Below are positions 15,104 to 22,084 of a DNA stretch of 39,233 nt, piece by piece (the first letter of the stretch is position 1; every line of letters begins with the position of its first letter). The notes under the pieces were generated by a model. The model was given only the letters and a program-made list of their open reading frames with translations. It was not told where the DNA came from and ran no database searches. The translations under genes were made by a program, and so were the position numbers. Source of the stretch: Actinomycetes bacterium (GTDB lineage Bacteria > Actinomycetota > Acidimicrobiia > Acidimicrobiales > RAAP-2); assembly GCA_021790675.1 (NCBI GenBank), contig JAJYGN010000063.1, positions 67,458 to 106,690 on the forward strand, given 5' to 3'.

Positions 15104-16041
15104 TTGATGCCTAGGGCCTTCTTTGCCGCCGCGACCCCTGGGCTCGCACAGACGCTGCCCGGCTGGTCGTGAGTCAGCGAGCAGAACGTCGCCGAGAGGT
15201 AGTTTGCGGTCGCCAGGATCGCGGCGCTGACGGGACTGGTGGCGTTCGAGAGCCCTGCGGCAATGTCGGAACGCTGCTGGTTGGCGAGCGTGGCGGGTGT
15301 GAAGCTCGAACCTGACACCAGGTACTTGTTGCCGATCGAGATGTAGGGGATTGAGTGGTCCTGGGTGGGCTGCATACCCGGGATGTACTTAGACGTATCG
15401 TACTTCTGGAAGTTCGCCGCCTCGGTGCCGGTGGGCTTTTGGAGCTTCGTGTAGAAGCCCGCGGCCGCGTCGTAGACGTTGGTGAACTGCTCGATGGACT
15501 TAAAGACCAGGTACTTCGAGGTGTAGGTCGACTTGACGAAGGTGAAGGTCGGCGTGCCGGGATAGACCTCGCCCGAGAGCGTCGAACTCTCCATGTCGCC
15601 CAGGCCCTTGAAGGTGCCAAAGCGGCTCAGGGCGACGATGAGCGGCCAGCGCTCGGCGGCGCAGAACGGGCAGTACTCGGCTCCCAGGTAGAAGACCTCG
15701 GGCAGTTTCGCGCCGGTCGCCGTCGTGCCGGTGAGAGCCGGGGCGCCCTTCAAGGTGACTGGCGCCGAAACGGGCACCACGGTCGAGGTGACGCCCACGG
15801 CGTTAAAGGCCGACGCCGGTACCGACGTGAGTTCGGCCACCGTGGTCGGGTTCGAGGGCACGAAGGCGCCCGAGCCCGAGGATGAGGGGCTGCTCGTGAC
15901 CTTCACGATGACCAGGGTGGCGACCACCACGACCACGACGGCGATGGCGATCCAGGTGAACAGGCCCGCCGGGCGGCCCGAACCCTTGGCCGGCGTCTTG
16001 CGCGAAACGGGCTGCTTCTGGGCGGGGGAGGTCTTAGCCAC
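15100..16041 (-). CDS. DUF929-family membrane-anchored thioredoxin-like protein
   Basis: 313 residues from the GTG at 16041, which follows AAGGAG with a 4-base gap. A short basic N-terminus precedes one transmembrane helix (about residues 27-48, [20 protein letters not shown]) and a Ser/Gly-rich linker. The extracytoplasmic domain has a CxxC in [14 protein letters not shown], like DsbA/DsbG folds, and two further cysteines near the C-terminus ([16 protein letters not shown]). The DUF929 family is often linked to VKOR, as here. It probably oxidises or isomerises disulfides of secreted proteins with VKOR as its partner. The call rests on domain pattern; substrates are unknown. Confidence 0.85.
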   Translation of the reverse strand: MAKTSPAQKQPVSRKTPAKGSGRPAGLFTWIAIAVVVVVVATLVIVKVTSSPSSSGSGAFVPSNPTTVAELTSVPASAFNAVGVTSTVVPVSAPVTLKGAPALTGTTATGAKLPEVFYLGAEYCPFCAAERWPLIVALSRFGTFKGLGDMESSTLSGEVYPGTPTFTFVKSTYTSKYLVFKSIEQFTNVYDAAAGFYTKLQKPTGTEAANFQKYDTSKYIPGMQPTQDHSIPYISIGNKYLVSGSSFTPATLANQQRSDIAAGLSNATSPVSAAILATANYLSATFCSLTHDQPGSVCASPGVAAAKKALGIK

Positions 16042-16067
16042 GATGCTCCTTGTAGTAGAACCCCACA

Positions 16068-16124
16068 AACTTACCGGAAGTGGGCGAATCGCCCCTGTGC
16101 GGTGCAAAAACTATTAGGTAAGTT
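16068..16124. promoter_or_regulatory. Inverted repeat in the divergent DUF929-Nudix promoter region
   Basis: AACTTACC (16068-16075) is perfectly inverted as GGTAAGTT (16117-16124), with 41 bases between. A small GGGCG-AAT-CGCCC hairpin (16082-16094) sits inside. TATTAG at 16112-16117 is a possible -10 for the Nudix gene. The pair could be operator half-sites for one regulator of both genes. Confidence 0.4.
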
Positions 16125-16129
16125 GCCTT

Positions 16130-16900
16130 ATGGCCGAGATCCTGGTGCCGCGACCCGCTGCGACGGTGTTGATCCTGCGCGAGGGCGAGGACCTCGAAGT
16201 CCTCATGCTGCGGCGCAACCTGAACAGCGACTTCGTGGGCGGCGCCTACGTCTTTCCCGGTGGGGGCGTTGACGCCGCTGACGTCGATCTCGCGCGCTAC
16301 GTCGTGGGACTCGACGACGAATCGGCTTCGGCTCGCCTGGGACTCGACGGCGGCGGCCTCGCCTACTACGCGGCCGCCCTGCGCGAGCTCTTCGAGGAGG
16401 CGGGGCTGCTTGTGGTCTGCGACGAGGCGGGAGAGTCCCTGGTGGTAACGCCTGAGGTGCTCGATCGCCTGGCGCAGTACCGGGCCCACGTGAACGCCGG
16501 GCGGCGCGCGCTGGCCGAACTCCTCGACGAGGAGTCCTGGCGTCTCGATGCTCGCGCGATGGAGTACTTGGCCCACTGGATCACGCCCGTCGGGCCGCCG
16601 CGGCGCTACGACACGCGCTTCTTCGTCGTGGCCGCGCCACATGGTCAGGTGGCGGCCCACGACGCCGGTGAGACGGTCGCGGCGCGCTGGATCGCCCCGC
16701 GAGAGGCGCTCGCCGCCCACGAGCGCGGCGAGCTCGAGATGATCTTTCCGACGATTCGCACCCTGGAGGAGATCGCGGGCTTCACCCGCGCCGGCGAGGT
16801 CCTCGCTTACGCCGCGTCGCGCACCCCGCGCGTTCGCCAGCCACGAATGATCGAGCGCGACGGCGAGGTCGTGATCGTTCTCGACGAGGCGAACGACTAA
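16130..16900 (+). CDS. Nudix hydrolase, NUDT19/NUDT7-like
   Basis: 256 residues. The protein opens with a beta-strand (ATVLILREG) and the FPGGGVDAAD segment. About 45 residues later comes AALRELFEEAGLL, the REUXEEXGU half of the Nudix box. The long insert between the two halves is typical of the NUDT7/NUDT19 branch, which cleaves CoA-type pyrophosphates. Substrate here is not shown. No ribosome-binding site is obvious. The stop overlaps that of convergent mrp by 4 bases. Confidence 0.88.
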   Translation: MAEILVPRPAATVLILREGEDLEVLMLRRNLNSDFVGGAYVFPGGGVDAADVDLARYVVGLDDESASARLGLDGGGLAYYAAALRELFEEAGLLVVCDEAGESLVVTPEVLDRLAQYRAHVNAGRRALAELLDEESWRLDARAMEYLAHWITPVGPPRRYDTRFFVVAAPHGQVAAHDAGETVAARWIAPREALAAHERGELEMIFPTIRTLEEIAGFTRAGEVLAYAASRTPRVRQPRMIERDGEVVIVLDEAND

Positions 16901-18003
16901 AGCACCTCGCGCGTGGCGAGTTCGAGCGCGTCGAGGAGTCGCGCGCTGCAGCCGGCCGCACCGATCGGCGGGGCCACCTCGTCGATCAGTGCTCGCGCGA
17001 GGTTCGCGAACACACCCTCGGCGTCGAAACCCTCGCCAATGCGTACGTCGAGGGGTATCTCGGCCAGGAGGGGCACGTCGAGCTCGTCGGCCAGGCGCCG
17101 ACCCCCGCCCACGCCAAAGGGCGCGTGAAGAGTGCCGTTCTCGCAGGTGAAGGGCGACATGTTCTCGATGATCCCGAGCACCTTCACGTGGGACTTGCGC
17201 GCGAAGTCGGCCGCGCGCGCCGCGACGCGTGCGGCGCCGGGATCCGGGGTCGTCACGACGATCTGTCCCATGGCGGGCAGCATGCGCGCCAGGGTCATCG
17301 CGATGTCGCCGGTGCCGGGGGGCGTGTCGATCAAGAAGTAGTCGCAGCCCGTCCAGTCGGCGTCGTCGATGAACTGGGCGACGGCCTTTTGGACGATGAG
17401 CCCGCGCCAGAGCAGCGCCTGGTCCTCGTCGGCGAGAAGGCCCATGGAGAGCAGGCGGATCTGCCCCGCGCCGACGCGCTTCTCCAAGGGGATCATCTTG
17501 GCGTTCTTCGCCTCGACCTCGCCGTCGATCTTCAAGAGGCGCGCCAGCGAGAAGCCCCAGATGTCGGCGTCGAGCACGCCCACCGTGCGACCGGTGGCCG
17601 CCAGCGCGCGGGCGAGGCCCGCGGTTACTGCGCTCTTGCCCACACCGCCCTTGCCCGAGGCGATCGTGATGATGGGAGATCCGGCGGGGATCGAGGTGGC
17701 CAGCGCGCGGTCCCTGGCGAGGAGGCGCGCCCGGCTGAGCAGTTCGCGCTTGGCCGTGGCGTCCATGACCGTGGTGACCACCGCCACCTCGTCGACGTCG
17801 TCGAGTCCGCGCACGGCCTCGCGCACGTCGCGCTCGATCTGGGCGCGCAGGGGACAGCCCACCGTGGTGAGGGCGATCTCGACCTCGACGCGGCGCCCGA
17901 GGACGCTGATCGCGCCGACCATGCCCAGTTCCACGATGGAGGCGCCCAACTCGGGGTCCAGCACGCCGGCTAGCTGCTCGCGCACAACGCCTTCGGTGTT
18001 CAT
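16897..18003 (-). CDS. mrp: Mrp/ApbC-type P-loop Fe-S cluster carrier ATPase
   Basis: 368 residues. The N-terminal MIP18/DUF59 domain (about 1-90, with TTVGCPLRAQIERDV) precedes a deviant Walker A SGKGGVGKS (116-124), DADIWGFS and DYFLIDTPPGTGD. The C-terminal cluster-binding CxxC of most Mrp proteins is not intact: IENMSPFTCENG has a single cysteine. Loss of this motif is known in actinobacterial members, so it is not evidence of decay. It is divergent from an ErpA-type carrier, which fits a shared Fe-S maturation role. Confidence 0.9.
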   Translation of the reverse strand: MNTEGVVREQLAGVLDPELGASIVELGMVGAISVLGRRVEVEIALTTVGCPLRAQIERDVREAVRGLDDVDEVAVVTTVMDATAKRELLSRARLLARDRALATSIPAGSPIITIASGKGGVGKSAVTAGLARALAATGRTVGVLDADIWGFSLARLLKIDGEVEAKNAKMIPLEKRVGAGQIRLLSMGLLADEDQALLWRGLIVQKAVAQFIDDADWTGCDYFLIDTPPGTGDIAMTLARMLPAMGQIVVTTPDPGAARVAARAADFARKSHVKVLGIIENMSPFTCENGTLHAPFGVGGGRRLADELDVPLLAEIPLDVRIGEGFDAEGVFANLARALIDEVAPPIGAAGCSARLLDALELATREVL

Positions 18004-18083
18004 AAAGAGACGCTATCGGGCGGCGTGCGGGCCGATTCGCCGCGAATGTCACTAGCATGGAGGCCAGTCTGCGAAGGAGGACC

Positions 18084-18455
18084 ATGTCCGACGTCACGTC
18101 AACCGAGGTGCTGGCCCAGCCCAGCGCACAGCCCATTACCCTGACCTCCGCGGCGATCGAGAAGGTCGCCGAATTGATCGCGGCCGAAGGGGTCGACGAG
18201 GCCCTCGCGCTTCGCGTCGCGGTCAAGGCCGGCGGCTGCTCCGGCTTCAACTACGACATGTACTTCGACTCCGAGGTCGCCGGTGATGACGTGGTGACCG
18301 AATTCGGAAACGTGCGCGTCGTCGTCGACGCCGAGAGCGCGAGCCTCTTGACCGGTAGCACGCTCGACTTCGCCGACGGGCTCTCGGGCGCGGGTTTTCA
18401 CATCACGAACCCCAACGCCACGCGCACCTGCGGGTGCGGCAACTCCTTTAGCTGA
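18084..18455 (+). CDS. erpA: A-type iron-sulfur carrier (ErpA/IscA/HesB family)
   Basis: 123 residues. The three cluster-ligand cysteines are Cys52 in GGCSGFNY and Cys116 and Cys118 in the terminal TCGCGNSF. The fold's ITLTSAAIEKVAELI and LDFADGLSGAGFHITNPNA segments are standard. The ATG at 18084 follows GAAGGAGG. It would deliver Fe-S clusters to apoproteins. The RidA gene follows with no gap, and mrp is divergent. The ErpA versus IscA label is by similarity to the actinobacterial single-copy form. Confidence 0.9.
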   Translation: MSDVTSTEVLAQPSAQPITLTSAAIEKVAELIAAEGVDEALALRVAVKAGGCSGFNYDMYFDSEVAGDDVVTEFGNVRVVVDAESASLLTGSTLDFADGLSGAGFHITNPNATRTCGCGNSFS

Positions 18456-18821
18456 GTGGCCGCGACCTTCGGGCCCTACACGCCCTGGCGTCGCGCGGGT
18501 GATTTCGTCATCCTCTCGGGCCAGCTCGGCGTTGTGAGCGACGGCACCACCTCAAGCATGGTCGAAGGCGGCGCCGCGGCGCAGCTGCGCCAGGCGCTCG
18601 CGAACGCGCGCGCCCTGCTCGCCGAGGCCGGTGCCACCTTCGACCAGGTGGTCAAGGCAACGCTCTTTCTCGTCTCGATGGAGGACTTCGCCGCCTGCAA
18701 CGAGGTCTGGGTCGAAGCGTTCGATCCGCCGCGCCCGACACGCTCAGCGATTGCCGTGGCCGAACTGCCCCTGGGCGCGCGCGCTGAGGTCGAGCTGTGG
18801 GCCTACGCGCCCGAGTCCTGA
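18456..18821 (+). CDS. RidA-family enamine/imine deaminase
   Basis: 121 residues, typical length. FVILSGQLG near the start, LLAEAGATFDQVVKATLFLVSMEDF in the middle and RSAIAVAELPLGARAEVEL at the end match the family; the arginine of RSAIAV is at the position that binds substrate carboxylate. RidA proteins hydrolyse reactive 2-aminoacrylate made by PLP enzymes. The GTG start directly follows the ErpA stop, implying co-translation. Its 3' end overlaps the convergent GlnR-like gene by 19 bp. Confidence 0.9.
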   Translation: MAATFGPYTPWRRAGDFVILSGQLGVVSDGTTSSMVEGGAAAQLRQALANARALLAEAGATFDQVVKATLFLVSMEDFAACNEVWVEAFDPPRPTRSAIAVAELPLGARAEVELWAYAPES

Positions 18822-19510
18822 TCGAGCGCCCGCTCGCTCTGGCCGAACTTATAACCCACCGAGCGCACTGTCTGGATCAGGTGGGCGTGCTCCTCACCGA
18901 GCTTCGCGCGTAGGCGTCGTACGTGCACGTCGACCGTGCGCGCGCCGCCGTAGTACTCGTATCCCCAGACCCGGCTGAGTAGGGTCTCGCGCGAGAAGAC
19001 CCGATGCGGATTGGTTGCAAAGAAGCGCAGCAACTCGTATTCCATGAAGGTCAAGTCCATGACCCGCCCGGCGATCGTCGCCTGGTAGGTCTCTAAGTTC
19101 ATGACGAGGCCGCCGTGCTCGACGCGCGGGGCAACCGACTCGTTGCCCGCGCGGCGCAGGCGGTGGCGCAGGCGCGTGGCGAGCTCGCTCACGTCAAAGG
19201 GCCCCACCACAAAGTCGTCGAAGAGGTCTTCGCGAAAGCTCAGATCGTCGAGCTGGTAGTGATCGAGCAGCAGGATGATCGGTGTGACGGGCCGATCGCG
19301 GCTGCGCAGCTGGCGACAGAGGTTCATCGCCTCGGTGAAGGGAAAGCCGGCCGCGTTGATGACCGCTCCCGCGTAGCCGTCGGCGGGCTCTAACGCCAAG
19401 ACTTCGGCCATGCGCCCCGTGCTCGCCACGCTCGGTGTGACCCCGGTGACCTCGAAGGCCTTCTTCACGGGGCCCTCGCAGGACGGGACGCAGAGCACGA
19501 CGTCGTTCAC
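18803..19510 (-). CDS. glnR: GlnR-like atypical OmpR-family response regulator
   Basis: About 235 residues from the GTG at 19510, which overlaps the glutamine synthetase stop by 4 bases. The receiver domain (1-120) lacks the phospho-acceptor: the usual LD position reads AVINAAG, and the usual Lys-Pro near the end reads VVGPFD. The C-terminal winged helix is fully conserved (LTFMEYELLRFFATNPHRVFSRE, VWGYEYYGGARTVDVHVRRLRAKLG, TVRSVGYKFG). This combination matches GlnR, the actinobacterial nitrogen regulator that works without classical phosphorylation. Being in an operon with one glutamine synthetase and next to another supports that. An unrelated atypical OmpR regulator remains possible. Confidence 0.75.
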   Translation of the reverse strand: MNDVVLCVPSCEGPVKKAFEVTGVTPSVASTGRMAEVLALEPADGYAGAVINAAGFPFTEAMNLCRQLRSRDRPVTPIILLLDHYQLDDLSFREDLFDDFVVGPFDVSELATRLRHRLRRAGNESVAPRVEHGGLVMNLETYQATIAGRVMDLTFMEYELLRFFATNPHRVFSRETLLSRVWGYEYYGGARTVDVHVRRLRAKLGEEHAHLIQTVRSVGYKFGQSERALDQDSGA

Positions 19511-20799
19511 AGCAGTGGCAGGTACCGATCGAGCTCGAAGGGGGTGACCTGGCCGCGGTAGGCGTCCCACTCGGCGCGCTTGTTGCGCAGGAACCACTCG
19601 ACCTGATGCTCGCCCAGGGTCTCGAGTAGCAGCTCCGAGCGCTCCATCAGGTCTACGGCCTCGGCCAGCGACTGGGGCAGTGGCACGCGGGCCTCGCCCT
19701 CGCCGGGCAGCTCGTAGTCGCCAGCGACCCCGCGCAGCCCGGCCGCGAGGATGACCGCGAAGGCGAGGTACGGGTTCGCTGCCGGATCGGGCGCGCGGTA
19801 CTCGACGCGCGTCGAGTCAAGTCGCCCGGGCTTGACCGAGGGCACGCGCACCAGCGCGGCCGTGTCCAAGCGCGCCCAGTCGGCTCCGACCGGGGCCTCG
19901 ACGCCGGGCACCAGGCGCTTGTAGGAGTTGACCCACTGGTTGGTGATCGCGGTGATCTCGGGCGCGTGGGCGACGAGTCCGGCGATGAACTTGGTTGCCA
20001 CGTCGCTCAGCCCGTAGGGGCCGTCGCCGATGAAGGCGTTCTCCTCGTCGCGCCACAGCGAGAGGTGCAGGTGCATGCCCGAGCCCTGCACGCCGACGAG
20101 CGGCTTGGGCATGAAGCTGGCGTAGACCCCGGCCTGGCGGGCGAGCTCCTTCACGACCAGACGCAGGGTCATCACCGTGTCGGCCATGGTGAGAGCGTCG
20201 GTGTAACGCAGGTCGATCTCGTGCTGGCCCGGGGCGTCCTCGTGCTGGGCGTGCTCGACGCCGACTCCCATCTCCTCGAGGGTCAGGACCGTTCGCCGGC
20301 GCAGCTGGCTCGCGGTGTCGTCGGCCAACAAGTCGAAATAGCTGCCTTGATCCAGCGGTTCGGGCTGTCCGTGGCCCGAGGCGAAGTAGAAGTACTCCAC
20401 CTCGGGGGCGACGAAGAAGGTGTAGCCCACCGCGCGGGCGCGATCGAGCACGCGGCGAAGCTGCTGACGCGGGCAGCCGTCGAAGGGCGTGCCGTCGATG
20501 TTGACGATGTCACAGAAGACTCGCGCGATCCCCGCGCCCTCCTCGTACCAGGGCAGCAGCTGAAACGTCGTGAGGTCGGGTCGGGCCAGAACGTCGGACT
20601 CGCGCACGCGAGAGAAGCCGTCGATCGAGCTGCCGTCAAAGGTCATTCCCTGGTCGAGGGCGTCTTCGAGCTCGGCCGGGGTGACGTGGAAGGCCTTGGG
20701 TCGCCCGAGGACGTCGGTGAACCAGAGCTGGACGAAGCGGATGCCCCGCTCCTCCACGGTTCGCAGCACGTACTGGGCCTGGCTTTGCATGCTGGACAT
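19507..20799 (-). CDS. Glutamine synthetase type I homologue with altered active-site motifs
   Basis: 430 residues from the ATG at 20799, preceded by GAGGAAGG. Family features include MTFDGSSIDGF, FVAPEVEYFYF, HEDAPGQHEIDLRY, NSYKRLVPGVEAP and RAPDPAANPYLAFA. Two conserved spots differ: the usual NGSGMH reads QGSGMH, and the NRSA segment before LIRIP reads DTAA, losing its arginine. The length fits the GSI-alpha or GlnA-like group with no adenylylation loop. The changes make a gamma-glutamyl ligase for another amine possible, like the Streptomyces GlnA2-4 enzymes, but ordinary glutamine synthesis is not excluded. It lies between a type II synthetase and a GlnR-like gene. Confidence 0.88.
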   Translation of the reverse strand: MSSMQSQAQYVLRTVEERGIRFVQLWFTDVLGRPKAFHVTPAELEDALDQGMTFDGSSIDGFSRVRESDVLARPDLTTFQLLPWYEEGAGIARVFCDIVNIDGTPFDGCPRQQLRRVLDRARAVGYTFFVAPEVEYFYFASGHGQPEPLDQGSYFDLLADDTASQLRRRTVLTLEEMGVGVEHAQHEDAPGQHEIDLRYTDALTMADTVMTLRLVVKELARQAGVYASFMPKPLVGVQGSGMHLHLSLWRDEENAFIGDGPYGLSDVATKFIAGLVAHAPEITAITNQWVNSYKRLVPGVEAPVGADWARLDTAALVRVPSVKPGRLDSTRVEYRAPDPAANPYLAFAVILAAGLRGVAGDYELPGEGEARVPLPQSLAEAVDLMERSELLLETLGEHQVEWFLRNKRAEWDAYRGQVTPFELDRYLPLL

Positions 20800-20828
20800 T
20801 CTCGCACCTTCCTCGACCCGCGAAAGCA

Positions 20829-20860
20829 CGAAGCCCGCCGCCCGAGAGCGGCGGGCTTCG
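20829..20860 (-). terminator. Strong hairpin between the two glutamine synthetase genes
   Basis: CGAAGCCCGCCG (20829-20840) pairs perfectly with CGGCGGGCTTCG (20849-20860) around an 8-base loop: a 12-bp GC-rich stem starting 7 bases past the type II synthetase stop. The minus-strand transcript continues GTGCTTTCG, only a weak T-run. It probably terminates or attenuates readthrough from the type II gene into the type I gene. Confidence 0.75.
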
Positions 20861-20866
20861 TCGCGA

Positions 20867-21949
20867 CTAGCGCCGCGCCGTCTTCGTCGGCGCCTTCTTG
20901 GCGGGAGCCTTCTTCGCCGGGGCCCTCTTCGGGGCCGACGCCTTGGCGCTCGCCGCGCCGCAGATTGTCTCGACCATCAGGCGCGCCACGACGTAGGGGT
21001 CGACGTTGGCATTGGGGCGACGGTCCTCGAGGTATCCGCGCTTGTCGCGCGCCACGCCGCCGGGGATGCGCACCGAGGAGCCGCGGTCGCTCACGCCGTA
21101 GGAGAACTTGGACCAGTGCGCGGTCTCGTGCGCGCCGGTGAGTCGGTCCTCGATGCCCTCGCCGTAGTTGGAGATGTGCTCCTTCACGCGCGTGCCGAGC
21201 GCCTCACAGGCCGCGATGATCGCGTCCCAGCCGCCGGGGGCGCGCATCTGCTTGGTCGAGAAGTTGGTGTGGGCCCCGGCGCCGTTCCAGTCGCCCTTGA
21301 TGGGCTTCGCGTCCCAGCTGACGTCGACGCCGAAGTCCTCGGCGATGCGCTCGAGCAGCCAGCGCGCGGTCCAGAGCTGGTCGCCCACTTCGACGGTGCC
21401 GAGCACGCCGATCTGGAACTCCCACTGGCCCATCATCACCTCGGCGTTGGTGCCCTCGATGCCCAGGCCCGCGCGCAGGCAGGCCGCCGTGTGGGCCTCG
21501 ACGATCTCACGTCCGGGCATCTTCGAGCCACCGACGCCGCAGTAGTACGGGCCCTGGGGGGCGGGGTATCCCACCTCGGGCCAGCCGTAGGGGCGCCCGT
21601 CCTGGAAGAACGTGTACTCCTGCTCGATGCCGAACATCGGAGCAAAGCTGGCGTAGTGCTTGGCCACCGCGACCGCCGCGGCGCGGGTGTTGGTCACGTG
21701 GGGGGTCATGTCGGGGTTCAGCACCTCGCACATGACGAGCACGTCCTTGGGCCCGCGCAGGGGGTCGGAGCACGTGAAGACCGGGCGCAGCACGCAGTCC
21801 GAGAAGTGGCCGGTCGCCTGGTTGGTGCTCGAGCCGTCGAAGCCCCAGATGTCGGGCTGCTTGCCGTCGGCGACGATGCGCGTCTTGGAGCGCAGCTTGC
21901 GCGTGGGCTCCGTCCCGTCGATCCAGATGTACTCGGCCTGATACGCCAC
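20867..21949 (-). CDS. glnII: Type II (eukaryote-like) glutamine synthetase with Lys/Ala/Pro-rich tail
   Basis: 360 residues. Motifs of the GSII class are clear: YIWIDGT, WGFDGSSTNQA, FGIEQEYTFF, MPGREIVEAH, GQWEFQIG, KGDWNGAGAHTNFST and the final VDPYVVARLMVETI. It makes glutamine from glutamate, ammonia and ATP in the cytosol. After the catalytic domain, 28 extra residues (ASAKASAPKR..., with APAKKAPAKKAPTK) form a basic low-complexity tail; a near-identical repeat ends TopA in this window. The GTG start at 21949 follows AAGGAG with a 5-base gap. A hairpin follows the stop. The tail's role is unknown. Confidence 0.93.
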   Translation of the reverse strand: MAYQAEYIWIDGTEPTRKLRSKTRIVADGKQPDIWGFDGSSTNQATGHFSDCVLRPVFTCSDPLRGPKDVLVMCEVLNPDMTPHVTNTRAAAVAVAKHYASFAPMFGIEQEYTFFQDGRPYGWPEVGYPAPQGPYYCGVGGSKMPGREIVEAHTAACLRAGLGIEGTNAEVMMGQWEFQIGVLGTVEVGDQLWTARWLLERIAEDFGVDVSWDAKPIKGDWNGAGAHTNFSTKQMRAPGGWDAIIAACEALGTRVKEHISNYGEGIEDRLTGAHETAHWSKFSYGVSDRGSSVRIPGGVARDKRGYLEDRRPNANVDPYVVARLMVETICGAASAKASAPKRAPAKKAPAKKAPTKTARR

Positions 21950-22084
21950 GGTTGCTCCTTTACTGTGACCGTCTCGGTCGCTATTCAGTCTGACGGGTCG
22001 CGACGCTCGTTCTTCCGGGTTGTGTTAACCGCGTGTGAATAGTTGGCCTCCTCGACTCCGTGGCGCCACCGGTAGGCTTCGCTC
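21950..22084. promoter_or_regulatory. Divergent glnII-nadE promoter region, possible GlnR boxes
   Basis: GACCG-TCT-CGGTC (21967-21979) is a perfect dyad close to the glnII start, and GTTAAC followed by GTGTGAAT (22024-22040) loosely resembles the gTnAc-n6-GaAAc half-box bound by GlnR. The match is partial. No -35/-10 pair stands out. Confidence 0.3.

Noticed and set aside
17120..17175. Missing CxxC in Mrp as a sign of pseudogenisation
   Set aside because: All nucleotide-binding motifs are intact and loss of CxxC is known in actinobacterial Mrp proteins.
16034..18250. A 738-codon open frame on the minus strand
   Set aside because: It is antisense to the Nudix gene and out of frame with mrp, is Arg/Gly-rich, and arises from GC-rich codon bias. 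The conserved motifs lie in the overlapping known genes.
20570..22042. A 490-codon open frame on the plus strand
   Set aside because: It is antisense to both glutamine synthetase genes, whose motifs are intact; the frame has no recognisable motif.
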